Source of the DNA: Porticoccaceae bacterium UBA4026
GTDB taxonomy: Bacteria; Pseudomonadota; Gammaproteobacteria; Pseudomonadales; Porticoccaceae
DNA length: 27,747 nt
Assembly: GCA_002382445.1 (NCBI GenBank)
Contig: DGAQ01000025.1
Span: forward strand, 1-27,747
Reading direction: 5' to 3'
The notes beneath the pieces were generated by a model, which searched no databases, was not told the origin of the DNA, and saw only the letters and a list, made by a program, of their open reading frames with translations. Both the position numbers and the translations under genes were made by a program. Shown here one piece after another: positions 1-7,899 of the stretch (positions are counted from its first letter, which is position 1; each line of letters starts with the position of its first letter).

Positions 1-75
1 GGCATTCAAACCACTCATTCTATAGCGTTAGAGTATATAGTTGTGTTTTAGAGTCTCAGTATTGATTGGGTTATT

Positions 76-1059
76 ATGAAGCTTCAACAGTTGCGGTACA
101 TCTGGGAAGTATCTCGGAATGATTTAAATATATCGGCGGCAGCGTTGGCCTTATATACATCTCAACCTGGGGTTAGCAAACAAATCAGACTTCTTGAAGA
201 CGAACTGGAGCTGGAAATTTTTACTCGCAACGGCAAACATTTAACTAAAGTTACACCGGCGGGGAAACAAGTACTTAAGTTGGCGGGTGAAATTCTCAAC
301 AAAGTCGATGGGATTAAGAAAATTTCTCGCGACCATAAGAGCCCGACTCAGGGGACCCTATCAATAGCGACAACTCACACGCAGGCCCGATATTTCCTAC
401 CGGATGTGATCAAGGATTTTATTCGGAGGTATCCAGACGTCACTCTTAATATGGTTCAGGGTTCGACTTCTCAAATTACTCAGGCAGTTGTAGAGCGTGA
501 TGTCGACTTTACTTTAATCACAGAAGAGATGGAGCCCCGTAACGATTTGGTGGTCCTGCCTTGCTATCGTTATAGTCGTGTTGTTTTGGTACCTAAGGGT
601 CACCCATTATCTCAACTAGCTGAAGTTTCGTTAGATCACCTTGCCGGCTATCCTCTTCTTACCCACGTTTTCAATAATGCTGACGCAGCAGGTGTCACTA
701 CGCTTGGTAAGGCTTTTGAAAAAAGAGGATTAAAGCCAAAGATCGTTTTCTCTGCAGTAAATGCCGACGTTATAAAGGCCTATGTCCGCGCGGGTCTTGG
801 CGTTGCCGTTGTTTCTAATCTAGCTTATAGCGATGATAAAGATTCAGATTTAGTCTCTATTTCCGTTCCTCATCTTTTCGATTCATACTTGGCATCTCTT
901 GTTGTCAGGAAGAGTAGTTATTTACGAGGCTATATGTATGATTTCATCGAGGGTTTAGCGCCACATCTTACTAGACAAGTGGTTGATGAGGTTATGTCTC
1001 TTCCTAGCCCCGAAGCACAGGTAGAGTATTTTATTAATATCGACATTCCTACTTATTAG
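76..1059 (+). CDS. cysB: LysR-family transcriptional regulator CysB
   Basis: This is a cytoplasmic DNA-binding regulator of sulfate assimilation and cysteine synthesis; in the family it activates cys promoters when N-acetylserine is bound and sulfide is low. The 327 residues match the usual CysB length of about 324. The N-terminus MKLQQLRYIWEV and the winged helix (about 1-60, with LYTSQPGVSKQIRLLEDEL) are CysB-like. An effector-binding domain follows (about 90-300), with the conserved ATTHTQARY, MVQGS and DADVIK-like NADVIKAYVRAGLGVAV segments. The C-terminal YMYDFIEGLAPHLTR is also typical of CysB rather than Cbl or generic LysR proteins. The ATG has only a weak Shine-Dalgarno sequence. The gene stands alone upstream of thrH, and no cys structural genes are visible here. 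I am confident of the family and fairly sure of the ortholog. Confidence 0.95.
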   Translation: MKLQQLRYIWEVSRNDLNISAAALALYTSQPGVSKQIRLLEDELELEIFTRNGKHLTKVTPAGKQVLKLAGEILNKVDGIKKISRDHKSPTQGTLSIATTHTQARYFLPDVIKDFIRRYPDVTLNMVQGSTSQITQAVVERDVDFTLITEEMEPRNDLVVLPCYRYSRVVLVPKGHPLSQLAEVSLDHLAGYPLLTHVFNNADAAGVTTLGKAFEKRGLKPKIVFSAVNADVIKAYVRAGLGVAVVSNLAYSDDKDSDLVSISVPHLFDSYLASLVVRKSSYLRGYMYDFIEGLAPHLTRQVVDEVMSLPSPEAQVEYFINIDIPTY

Positions 1060-1146
1060 ACCATAAATTCGAGCCCTTTACAGGCAGGGCACTTGATCAA
1101 CGATAATCAGGCTTTCAGAAAATATTAGGTTAAATTTTCCTATTCA

Positions 1147-1179
1147 TTGCACCACTACAACATTTTCAGTAGAGTGCAA
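1147..1179. promoter_or_regulatory. Inverted repeat over a possible thrH promoter
   Basis: An inverted repeat TTGCAC (1147-1152)/GTGCAA (1174-1179) encloses a second pair, CTAC (1155-1158)/GTAG (1169-1172). The left arm TTGCAC, a 17-bp spacer and TAGAGT (1170-1175) also read as a passable sigma-70 promoter for thrH. The element could therefore be an operator on that promoter, or a weak terminator for cysB since a T-rich run follows. No regulator can be assigned. Confidence 0.3.
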
Positions 1180-1203
1180 ATTTTCTCTTATTAAGGATAT
1201 TTT

Positions 1204-1821
1204 GTGGAAATTGCATGCTTGGACCTAGAGGGTGTTTTGATTCCTGAAATCTGGATAGCCTTCGCAGAGAAGACAGGGATAGATGCTTTAAAGAGAACGA
1301 CGCGAGATGAACCTGATTATGATGCGTTGATGCAATATCGGCTGGATTTACTTCGAGAAAATGATTTAGGGCTTAACGACATTCAGGATGTTATTGCTAC
1401 GCTAGAGCCCCTTGATGGCGCCGTTGAATTTGTTAATTGGCTGCGCGAGCGTTTCCAAGTGATTATTCTTTCGGATACCTTTTATGAATTTGCTAACCCC
1501 TTAATGAAGTCTCTTGGTTACCCCACGTTGCTATGCCATAAATTAGAATGTGATGACAGTGGCTCTGTGATTAGTTATCAGCTGCGCCAATCTAATCACA
1601 AGCGTCAGTCGATTGTGGCGTTCAAGAGCTTATATTACCGAACTATTGCCGCTGGGGATTCGTATAATGACACTACCATGCTCGCTGAGGCTGATGCCGG
1701 AATTTTATTTAATGCGCCTCAACAGGTTATTGATGAATTTCCACAGTTTCCAGCAGTGCACAATTATGAAGACTTAAAGCGAGAGTTTATTTGGGCTAGC
1801 GATAGGGACCTGAAAGTCTGA
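1204..1821 (+). CDS. thrH: Bifunctional phosphoserine phosphatase / homoserine phosphotransferase ThrH
   Basis: This is a cytoplasmic HAD-superfamily enzyme. In Pseudomonas ThrH removes phosphate from phosphoserine and can transfer it to homoserine, linking serine and threonine synthesis. The 205 residues equal the known ThrH length. HAD motif I is CLDLEGVL, where the second acidic residue is Glu, as in ThrH, rather than the usual Asp. Motif II is VIILSDTFYEF, and motif III/IV includes AAGDSYNDTTML. The LSDTFYEF, LLCHKLE and FKSLYYR segments are specific to this family. The start is GTG at 1204 with a TAAGGAT ribosome site about 6 bases upstream. The gene sits between cysB and a TetR gene, each apparently separately expressed. 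Confidence 0.93.
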   Translation: MEIACLDLEGVLIPEIWIAFAEKTGIDALKRTTRDEPDYDALMQYRLDLLRENDLGLNDIQDVIATLEPLDGAVEFVNWLRERFQVIILSDTFYEFANPLMKSLGYPTLLCHKLECDDSGSVISYQLRQSNHKRQSIVAFKSLYYRTIAAGDSYNDTTMLAEADAGILFNAPQQVIDEFPQFPAVHNYEDLKREFIWASDRDLKV

Positions 1822-1882
1822 CATAATATGTTTATGGGATGTTGGTCTGTTAGAATAGATATCACGGAGGGACAGAAATCTG

Positions 1883-2557
1883 ATGCCGGAAAGAACATCG
1901 AGTAGTGATCGAATTCGGGAGAAAAAGAAGCTATTTTTAGCGCGTGAGCAGAAGATAGTAGAGGCTGCGCTCGAATTATTGATCAAAGAAAATATTGATG
2001 GCGTGACAGTATCCAAAATTGCCACCAAGGCTGGGATTGGCAAGGGTACAGTGTATAAGCATTTTCTAACTAAAAATGAAATTTTGGTCCGTATTATGCT
2101 CGATTACGAACGGGGTATAACCAAGCGTCTCGCTGAAGGGTTAGAAAAGGCTGAAAAGGGTGATCCAGGAGCAGTATCAAAGGCTTATTTTGAATCTCGA
2201 TTAGCAAGGCCAGAGCGTGATCGGTTAGTTCAGCAACTCGAAGATCGATTGACCGATGCCGATGATGTGCGCGCTCAATTGGATGAGTTCTCTAGGATAA
2301 GACGGTCGCATGAAGATGCTTTAGGAAGTGTTATTACCCGATTGATAGGCGAAGGTATTCTTGAGGATGTTCCACCTCACTACCATTATTTATCCTGCTG
2401 GGCGCTTGCTCAGGGGGCTGTAGAGCTCTGCTTTAGTAAGACTTGGGGCGAAGTGGAGGACATGGGCAAGCTTTTAGGTTTTATTACTAGCATCGGAGTA
2501 ACGATGGGAAATCGCGGTCAGTACCATCGGGCTGGCGATAAAAAGATCAAGCCTTAA
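1883..2557 (+). CDS. TetR-family transcriptional regulator next to the etf locus
   Basis: This is a 224-residue one-component regulator. The N-terminal helix-turn-helix (about 22-68) has the TetR signature IVEAALELLIKENIDGVTVS followed by IATKAGIGKGTVYKHF. The C-terminal ligand domain is divergent. GGAGG lies 12 bases before the ATG. The gene is followed after only 2 bases by a DUF1285 gene, so the two are almost certainly cotranscribed. From memory, Pseudomonas genomes also carry a TetR gene and a DUF1285 gene beside etfQO-etfBA, so I infer control of electron-transfer-flavoprotein or fatty-acid oxidation genes. The ligand is unknown; an acyl-CoA is a guess. The 12-bp palindrome at 4886-4897 is a candidate target. 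A weaker CATAA-n5-TTATG dyad at 1822-1836 could be an autoregulatory site. Confidence 0.85.
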   Translation: MPERTSSSDRIREKKKLFLAREQKIVEAALELLIKENIDGVTVSKIATKAGIGKGTVYKHFLTKNEILVRIMLDYERGITKRLAEGLEKAEKGDPGAVSKAYFESRLARPERDRLVQQLEDRLTDADDVRAQLDEFSRIRRSHEDALGSVITRLIGEGILEDVPPHYHYLSCWALAQGAVELCFSKTWGEVEDMGKLLGFITSIGVTMGNRGQYHRAGDKKIKP

Positions 2558-2559
2558 TA

Positions 2560-3135
2560 ATGAAGACTTCGGACACTCTTGATAATCTGTTTGCCGACCT
2601 TATCGCGCTTCAAAGTAACTCTGTCACGAAATTACCACCAGTGCATCTCTGGAATCCTAAAAATTCTGGTGATATGGATATTCGAATCGATAGGGAAGGC
2701 CGCTGGATTCACGAAGGTGGAGAAATTAAGCGTCCCGCTCTGGTTAAGCTTTTTTCAAGTATCTTAAAGCTTGAAAATAACCAATACTTTCTAGTCACTC
2801 CGGTTGAAAAGTGGAAGATCAGTGTTGAAGTGGCTCCCTTTTTTATTACCCAAGTGACGCGGGTTGTTCGCAATGACCAACAAGCGATCAGCTGCATGAC
2901 GCTGAATGACGAAACAATTATTCTCAATGAAGATCACCCGTTGATCATCAAATATGAGTCACTATCAGATGAGCCAACACCCTTGGTAAAAGTGCGTGGG
3001 AATCTTTGGGCTTTAGTCAGCAGGTCAGCCTTTTACCAGCTGGTAGCTTGGGGTGAAAATCCCTCGGGTAACGAAGATAACGCCGTCTATCTAACTAGCA
3101 TGGGACGCCAGTTTTTACTCGGTAAATCCACTTAG
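2560..3135 (+). CDS. DUF1285 family protein
   Basis: This is a conserved proteobacterial protein of unknown function, 191 residues, without a signal peptide or membrane segment, hence probably cytoplasmic. The DUF1285 hallmarks are visible: PPVHLWNP near residue 27, a DIRIDREGRWIHEG strand pair, the RPALVKLFSSIL helix, and VTPVEKW followed by APF. Its start lies 2 bases after the TetR stop codon, so translation is probably coupled. It ends at a bidirectional terminator shared with the convergent etfQO. The family is recognisable but no biochemical role can be given; the neighbourhood suggests a link to flavoprotein or fatty-acid metabolism. Confidence 0.85.
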   Translation: MKTSDTLDNLFADLIALQSNSVTKLPPVHLWNPKNSGDMDIRIDREGRWIHEGGEIKRPALVKLFSSILKLENNQYFLVTPVEKWKISVEVAPFFITQVTRVVRNDQQAISCMTLNDETIILNEDHPLIIKYESLSDEPTPLVKVRGNLWALVSRSAFYQLVAWGENPSGNEDNAVYLTSMGRQFLLGKST

Positions 3136-3150
3136 TTTTCGCCGGACATG

Positions 3151-3194
3151 AAAAGGGCCGATAGTAGCTCAGGTTTTTTTGAATCGGTCCTTTT
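3151..3194. terminator. Bidirectional hairpin between DUF1285 and etfQO
   Basis: AAAAGGGCCGAT (3151-3162) pairs with ATCGGTCCTTTT (3183-3194), 12 bp with one G-T pair around a 20-base loop containing a T run. The A-rich and T-rich ends make it symmetrical, so it can end transcription of both convergent units. It abuts the etfQO stop codon at 3195. Confidence 0.75.
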
Positions 3195-4823
3195 CTACAT
3201 ATTGGGGTAATTAGGTCCGCCAGCACCCTCTGGAACTACCCAGTTAATATTCTGGCTTGGTTCTTTAATATCGCACGTTTTGCAGTGCACACAATTCTGA
3301 GCATTGATTTGGAATCGGTCGCTACCATCATCATTTTTAACCACCTCATAGACCCCAACAGGGCAATATCTCTGCGCTGGCTCATCGTATTCGCCGAGAG
3401 TAAAGCTGATGGGTAACTGGGGGTCAGTCAGTCTTAAGTGGCAAGGCTGATCTTCTTCGTGATTCGTATTAGACATAAACACAGAAGAGGCTTTGTCAAA
3501 GCTAATAAGGTTATCTGGCTTCTTGTAGTCAATTTTCTTACTGTCTGCCGCTGGCTTCATGGTCGCGTAGTCAGGTATTTTATCGTGCAGAGTAAAGGGT
3601 AGGCGGCCTCGAAAGATATTCTGTTCAGTCCATACAAAGGCTGAGCCAATAAGCATTGGGAATTTATGCATCCATCCTGAAAAGTTGCGTGAGCTATGCA
3701 GCTCTTTGTGTAACCAGGACGCCTTGATGGCGCTGCAGAAGGTCTCTAAATCAGCAGGGGCCGAGTCTCCTTGTTTCATCGCTTCAGCGATAGTTTCAGC
3801 TGCAATCATCCCGCTTTTCATAGCGGTGTGATTGCCTTTGATTTTGACGCTATTCAAGGTCCCAGCATCACAGCCGATGAGTAATCCGCCGGGAAAGTGC
3901 ATCTTGGGTAGGGAGTTGAGGCCCCCTTTGGCTATGGCTCTAGCACCGTAAGTCAGTCGCGAACCTCCTTTGAGATACTTAAGTGTTTCAGGGTGATGCT
4001 TCCAGCGCTGAAACTCCTCAAACGGACTCAGGTGCGGGTTGCTATAATTTAAGTCGGTGATCAGACCTATAAATACCTGATTATTTTCCGCGTGATAAAG
4101 AAATGCTCCTCCACCCGTACCGCTTTCTTGCAGGGGCCATCCTAGACCGTGCACAACTAACCCTTCTTGGTGCTGTTCGGGCGGGATTTGCCAAATTTCC
4201 TTGATGCCAAGTCCGTAATGTTGAGGATCACTGTTTTTATCTAGCTCAAACTTCTGGATTAGCTCCTTGCCAAGACTTCCCCGGCAACCTTCAGCGAAGA
4301 GGGTATATTTAGCATGTAGCTCCATACCTTCGGCATAGCTAGGTTTGCGATCGCCATTATGCCCAACACCCATATCACCCGTAGCGATACCCTTAACAGA
4401 GCCATCTTCGTGATATACCACCTCCGCGGCAGCAAAACCTGGATAGATGTCTACTTCCATAGCTTCTGCTTGTTCAGCTAGCCAGCGACAGACATTGCCC
4501 ATTGACACGATATAGTTGCCATCATTATGAGTGGGTTTGGGGATAAAAAAGTTAGGGATCTTTATTGCGCTCTTAGCGCCTGTATAGAAAAAGAATTGGT
4601 CTTTTGTTACTGCTGTATTCAGTGGTGCACCGCGCTCTTTCCAATCTGGAAATAGTTCATTCATGGCACGAGGCTCGAGAACGGCACCGGATAGAATATG
4701 GGCGCCTACTTCAGACCCTTTTTCAACCACGCAGACAGTAATCTCGGGATTCAATTGCTTGAGGCGACATGCGGCCGCTAGGCCTGAAGGCCCTGCACCC
4801 ACGATAACAACATCGTATTCCAT
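3195..4823 (-). CDS. etfQO: Electron transfer flavoprotein-ubiquinone oxidoreductase
   Basis: This inner-membrane-associated flavoprotein takes electrons from reduced EtfAB and passes them to ubiquinone. The dinucleotide-binding motif VIVGAGPSGLAAA lies at the very N-terminus and is followed by VVEKGSEVGAHILSGAVLEP, typical of ETF-QO. A second FAD segment includes LLIGCDAGTLNSVKIKGNHT. The C-terminus has four cysteines arranged for a 4Fe-4S cluster: YCPVGVYE, then NCVHCKTCDIKEP. The length of about 542 is normal. I chose the ATG at 4823, giving MEYDVVIVG, because GGAAAGAG lies just upstream; a TTG at 4838 would add five residues but has no such site. The gene diverges from etfB-etfA, its electron donor, across a 271-base control region. 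Confidence 0.95.
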   Translation of the reverse strand: MEYDVVIVGAGPSGLAAACRLKQLNPEITVCVVEKGSEVGAHILSGAVLEPRAMNELFPDWKERGAPLNTAVTKDQFFFYTGAKSAIKIPNFFIPKPTHNDGNYIVSMGNVCRWLAEQAEAMEVDIYPGFAAAEVVYHEDGSVKGIATGDMGVGHNGDRKPSYAEGMELHAKYTLFAEGCRGSLGKELIQKFELDKNSDPQHYGLGIKEIWQIPPEQHQEGLVVHGLGWPLQESGTGGGAFLYHAENNQVFIGLITDLNYSNPHLSPFEEFQRWKHHPETLKYLKGGSRLTYGARAIAKGGLNSLPKMHFPGGLLIGCDAGTLNSVKIKGNHTAMKSGMIAAETIAEAMKQGDSAPADLETFCSAIKASWLHKELHSSRNFSGWMHKFPMLIGSAFVWTEQNIFRGRLPFTLHDKIPDYATMKPAADSKKIDYKKPDNLISFDKASSVFMSNTNHEEDQPCHLRLTDPQLPISFTLGEYDEPAQRYCPVGVYEVVKNDDGSDRFQINAQNCVHCKTCDIKEPSQNINWVVPEGAGGPNYPNM

Positions 4824-4870
4824 TGATTCTCTTTCCAAAACTCTGACTCCAAACGGTGATTGTGGGAACT

Positions 4871-4897
4871 ATCATAACATTTCATTTGTTATAACAA
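4871..4897 (-). promoter_or_regulatory. Putative etfQO promoter with overlapping palindromic operator
   Basis: TTGTTATAACAA at 4886-4897 is a perfect 12-bp palindrome. An extra half site ATAACA at 4874-4879 pairs with TGTTAT at 4887-4892, giving a second, overlapping dyad. On the minus strand TTGTTA (4897-4892), 15 bases and TATGAT (4876-4871) form a plausible -35/-10 pair for etfQO. A repressor bound here would block that promoter. The nearby TetR product (1883-2557) is the obvious candidate; this is inference. Confidence 0.45.
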
Positions 4898-5013
4898 CTT
4901 AACTATATTCACTATAAATGGCCAAAATTGCTAGGTTATACATGACGTTAAAGCTGACCAGTGGGTCGTAACCGGAACTATAGTTGGTTGATTTTTCGGT
5001 GTTATTTAGGCAA

Positions 5014-5019
5014 TATACT
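5014..5019 (+). promoter_or_regulatory. Putative -10 element for etfB-etfA
   Basis: TATACT at 5014-5019 is a good -10 hexamer about 75 bases before etfB. The best -35 matches upstream (TTGATT at 4988-4993) are spaced 20 bp away, longer than ideal, so the promoter may need an activator or be weak. Confidence 0.35.
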
Positions 5020-5094
5020 CGCCTGAAAATTCGAGTCTAGTTTATCCTGAGCTCTGAGTTACAATTCTTACTACTTGATTTAAAAGGATGACCA

Positions 5095-5847
5095 ATGAAA
5101 GTTTTGGTAGCCGTAAAGCGCGTTGTGGACTACAACGTCAAAGTTAGGCCAAAAGCAGACGGTACTGGCGTCGATTTGGCTAACGTTAAGATGTCAATTA
5201 ACCCTTTTTGCGAGATTGCTGTAGAAGAAGCTGTTCGGTTAAAGGAAAAGGGCATTGCCACTGAGATTGTTGCAGTATCTGTCGGCGCGCAACAATGCCA
5301 AGAGCAGCTGCGAACGGCGTTGGCCTTAGGTGCCGACCGAGCCATCTTGGTTCTTACCGACGACGTGATGGAACCTCTAGCGATTGCCAAGTGCTTGAAG
5401 GCAGTTTGTGATTTGGAATCTCCTGACCTTATTCTAATGGGTAAGCAGGCGATCGACGGTGATAATAATCAAACGGGTCAGATGCTGGGTGCGTTGACCG
5501 GTTATGGGCAAGCCACCTTTGCCTCCGAAATCACTATAGACGGGCGCAGCGCCAGCGTGATTCGCGAAGTTGATGGTGGGTTACAAACAGTATCCTTATC
5601 ACTACCGGCTATTGTGACCTCTGATCTACGTCTAAATGAGCCAAGGTATGCATCTTTACCCAATATCATGAAGGCAAAAAAGAAGACGCTTGATACCACA
5701 ACACCCGCTGATTTGGGTGTTGATACCTCGCCTCGAGTAACTCTGGTAGGCGTCGAGCTTCCCGCTGAACGTAAGGCAGGTATAAAGGTTGAAGATGTAG
5801 CCCAACTTGTTGATAAACTGAGAAATGAAGCGAAGGTGATCTCATGA
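5095..5847 (+). CDS. etfB: Electron transfer flavoprotein beta subunit
   Basis: This is the small subunit of the soluble FAD/AMP-containing heterodimer that collects electrons from acyl-CoA and other dehydrogenases. Its 250 residues match the usual length. MKVLVAVKRVVDYNVKVRPK at the start, INPFCEIAVEEAVRLKE and the nucleotide-binding MGKQAIDGDNNQTGQML (about 116-132) are classical EtfB segments. The C-terminal part RYASLPNIMKAKKK is the docking region that contacts partner dehydrogenases in this family. AAAAGGAT precedes the ATG. The stop overlaps the etfA start as ATGA, so the subunits are translationally coupled. Confidence 0.97.
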   Translation: MKVLVAVKRVVDYNVKVRPKADGTGVDLANVKMSINPFCEIAVEEAVRLKEKGIATEIVAVSVGAQQCQEQLRTALALGADRAILVLTDDVMEPLAIAKCLKAVCDLESPDLILMGKQAIDGDNNQTGQMLGALTGYGQATFASEITIDGRSASVIREVDGGLQTVSLSLPAIVTSDLRLNEPRYASLPNIMKAKKKTLDTTTPADLGVDTSPRVTLVGVELPAERKAGIKVEDVAQLVDKLRNEAKVIS

Positions 5848-6779
5848 GTATTCTAATTGTTGCTGAACATGACAATGTTAACTTAAATATAGCGACACTG
5901 AATTCAGTCACTGCCGGCGTCGCTATTGGTGGCGATATCCATGTGTTAGTTGCAGGAGAGTCATGCACTGCTGTTGCTGAGCAAGCCTCGCTAGTGTCTG
6001 GTGTTAGTAAGGTATTAGTTGCCGACTCTGCTGCCTACAGCCATGCGCTTGCTGAGAATGTGTCGCTGTTGATTGCAGAACTAGGCATTAATTATAGCCA
6101 TATATTGGCAACCTCTACGAGCAACGCTAAAAATATAATGCCCAGGGCTTCTGCTTTGCTGGATGTCCAGGCTATATCTGACATCACTGAGGTTATCGAT
6201 GCAGATACCTTTAAGCGGCCTATCTATGCAGGTAATGTCATTGCAACGGTTAAAAGTTGTGACGCCATCAAGGTGTTGATTGTCCGCGGCACCGCTTTTG
6301 ACGCCGCCTGTTCAGAAGGTGGGTCTGCTTCAGTTGAGGCCGTGGCGAGCTCTCATGATGCAGGCAAGTCTAGGTTTGTCTCTGAAGAAGTGGTTAAATC
6401 CGATCGTCCAGAACTCACGGCAGCTGATATCGTTATTTCAGGGGGTCGAGGTATGGGTAGCGGAGACAACTTTGCGTTATTACATGGCATTGCGGATAAA
6501 TTAGGTGCCGCTATCGGGGCATCGCGTGCAGCTGTTGATGCAGGTTTTGTTCCGAATGACATGCAGGTTGGTCAAACGGGTAAGATTGTTGCTCCTGATT
6601 TGTATATCGCGGTGGGTATCTCAGGCGCGATCCAGCATTTGGCAGGCATGAAGGACAGCAAAGTCATCGTTGCCATTAACAAAGACGAAGAAGCGCCGAT
6701 TTTCTCAGTAGCAGACTATGGATTGGTGGCTGATTTGTTTGTTGCTCTTCCTGAGCTCGACGCAGCGCTATCAGCATAG
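5844..6779 (+). CDS. etfA: Electron transfer flavoprotein alpha subunit
   Basis: This is the large subunit of the electron transfer flavoprotein; it carries most of the FAD site. Its 311 residues are of normal length. The C-terminal FAD-binding domain shows ISGGRGMGSGDNF, then GASRAAVDAGFV, VGQTGKIVAPDLYIAVGISGA and VAINKDEEAPIFSVADYG, all diagnostic of EtfA. The N-terminal half is the more variable domain I. It overlaps etfB by 4 bases and is followed by a strong terminator, closing a two-gene operon whose product hands electrons to the divergent etfQO. Confidence 0.97.
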   Translation: MSILIVAEHDNVNLNIATLNSVTAGVAIGGDIHVLVAGESCTAVAEQASLVSGVSKVLVADSAAYSHALAENVSLLIAELGINYSHILATSTSNAKNIMPRASALLDVQAISDITEVIDADTFKRPIYAGNVIATVKSCDAIKVLIVRGTAFDAACSEGGSASVEAVASSHDAGKSRFVSEEVVKSDRPELTAADIVISGGRGMGSGDNFALLHGIADKLGAAIGASRAAVDAGFVPNDMQVGQTGKIVAPDLYIAVGISGAIQHLAGMKDSKVIVAINKDEEAPIFSVADYGLVADLFVALPELDAALSA

Positions 6780-6801
6780 GTTAGTATTGTTTGTAGCATA
6801 G

Positions 6802-6825
6802 AGGCCCCTGAGAGGGGCCTTTTTT
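6802..6825 (+). terminator. Rho-independent terminator after etfA
   Basis: AGGCCCCT (6802-6809) and AGGGGCCT (6813-6820) form a perfect 8-bp GC-rich stem with a 3-base loop, followed by a run of six T. It ends the etfBA transcript just before the oppositely oriented 6838-7173 gene. Confidence 0.9.
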
Positions 6826-6837
6826 ATGAGCATTGTA

Positions 6838-7173
6838 TTATTCGTATTCATCGTATATATCGAGCCAATAATAAAAGGTAAGACTTTCATCTTGATCAAT
6901 GCTAGCGATAGTGGCAAAGGTTTCAGGCTCACCAACAGCTAAGCTTGTCTCATTGAGAGAGAAGGTCTCCATGTCTAACGGCGTGAGCATTATGATCGCG
7001 AGGACGGCGCAAGATGGGGCGAGAACGAGCCAAGACCAAATGTTGGATCCTGACCGCCGGCCTCTAAGGGCTTTATTTCTAGCGTTAGCTAACCGGAAAG
7101 TATCTTTCACTGAGGTGCTATTTTCAAGAAAGGTTAAATCTTCGGTTAGTTTGTTCTGGTTGATTTTAGTCAT
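6838..7173 (-). CDS. Small one-TM protein, probable anti-sigma partner of the adjacent sigma factor
   Basis: This 111-residue protein has a basic, soluble N-terminal part (about 1-43, rich in R and K), one hydrophobic segment (about 45-64, WSWLVLAPSCAVLAIIML) and an acidic C-terminal part ending DIYDEYE. By the positive-inside rule the N-terminus should be cytoplasmic and the tail periplasmic. Its start overlaps the 3' end of the sigma-factor gene by 8 bases, the usual layout of a sigma/anti-sigma pair. It has no zinc-binding H-C-C anti-sigma motif; its only cysteine is inside the TM segment. The shape resembles small anti-sigma-like membrane proteins (DUF3619-like), but I do not recognise the sequence itself. 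Function is inferred from context. Confidence 0.6.
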   Translation of the reverse strand: MTKINQNKLTEDLTFLENSTSVKDTFRLANARNKALRGRRSGSNIWSWLVLAPSCAVLAIIMLTPLDMETFSLNETSLAVGEPETFATIASIDQDESLTFYYWLDIYDEYE

Positions 7174-7825
7174 AGTCGTATCCTGCTAACTGTTCTCTTA
7201 GTTTCTCTAATGCTCGAGAATAATGGGTCTTTACACTCCCTTCGGTACAGCCCATCGCGTAGGCTGTTTCTCGGGTACTTAGGCACTCCCAGCTACGAAG
7301 TAAAAAAGCCTCTCGCTGTCGTCTTGCTAGCTTTTGTACGCCTTTGGCTAGGCGCTCAATACGCTGCTGGCGCATCAGCATCTCGTCCGGCTCCTCTGAG
7401 CGGCGTTCTACACTGCTGGCTATGTCAGATTGAAAGCAATCATCGCTTTGGTCGTTATCTGAACTTTTCCAAATAAAAATTTTATTTCGCACCGCTTGGC
7501 GTCGATAGTGATCTGTAATTTTATTATTTAAAATACGGTAAAACAGAGGCCTCCATTCCAGCACAGGCTTGGATCCATATTTTTCGACCATCTTAAACAT
7601 GGTCTCCTGCACAATATCCAAGGCATCCTCGTGACGACTAGTACTTATTTTTGCGATTACAAAGGCTCGTTTTTCGATAGTTTTCAGGAACTCTTCCATT
7701 GTTTTATAGGCTGGGGCAACAGACTCTGCCGTCGACAGTTCTCGTGATATGCTGGACTCACTAGAGGGAGATGTTGGGCTAGGCTTCACGGTCATTATGT
7801 AATCCGTCTCTATTAAAGCGGTCAT
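7166..7825 (-). CDS. ECF-like sigma-70 family RNA polymerase sigma factor
   Basis: This protein redirects RNA polymerase to a dedicated promoter set. Region sigma-2 (about residues 55-115) shows EDALDIVQETMFKM and LFYRILNNKITDHYRRQ. After an acidic linker rich in D, S and E comes region sigma-4 (about 160-215), with ARRQREAFLLRSWECLSTRE and MGCTEGSVKTHYSRALEKLRE, a typical helix-turn-helix. There is no region 1 or 3, as in group 4 factors. The start is uncertain: ATG 7825 has GGAGG only 2 bases away, TTG 7834 lies upstream of it, and ATG 7795 has a GGA at better spacing, so the Ser/Pro-rich N-terminus could be 10 residues shorter. It lies 65 bases from xthA and overlaps its probable anti-sigma partner. 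Its regulon is unknown. Confidence 0.85.
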   Translation of the reverse strand: MTALIETDYIMTVKPSPTSPSSESSISRELSTAESVAPAYKTMEEFLKTIEKRAFVIAKISTSRHEDALDIVQETMFKMVEKYGSKPVLEWRPLFYRILNNKITDHYRRQAVRNKIFIWKSSDNDQSDDCFQSDIASSVERRSEEPDEMLMRQQRIERLAKGVQKLARRQREAFLLRSWECLSTRETAYAMGCTEGSVKTHYSRALEKLREQLAGYDYD

Positions 7826-7899
7826 GGCCTCCAAAATGAAGCTCTGTACTATTGATAACGCCCTTGATCGTATTAGGTTGACAGACAGGCTCTGCTAAT

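Noticed and set aside
1081..1110. GCCCT-n8-AGGGC hairpin after cysB as a terminator
   Set aside because: Only a 5-bp stem and no T run follows; too weak to call.
3000..7200. Operon-wide novelty in the etf region
   Set aside because: etfQO, etfB and etfA have normal length and motifs; only the control region is worth notice.
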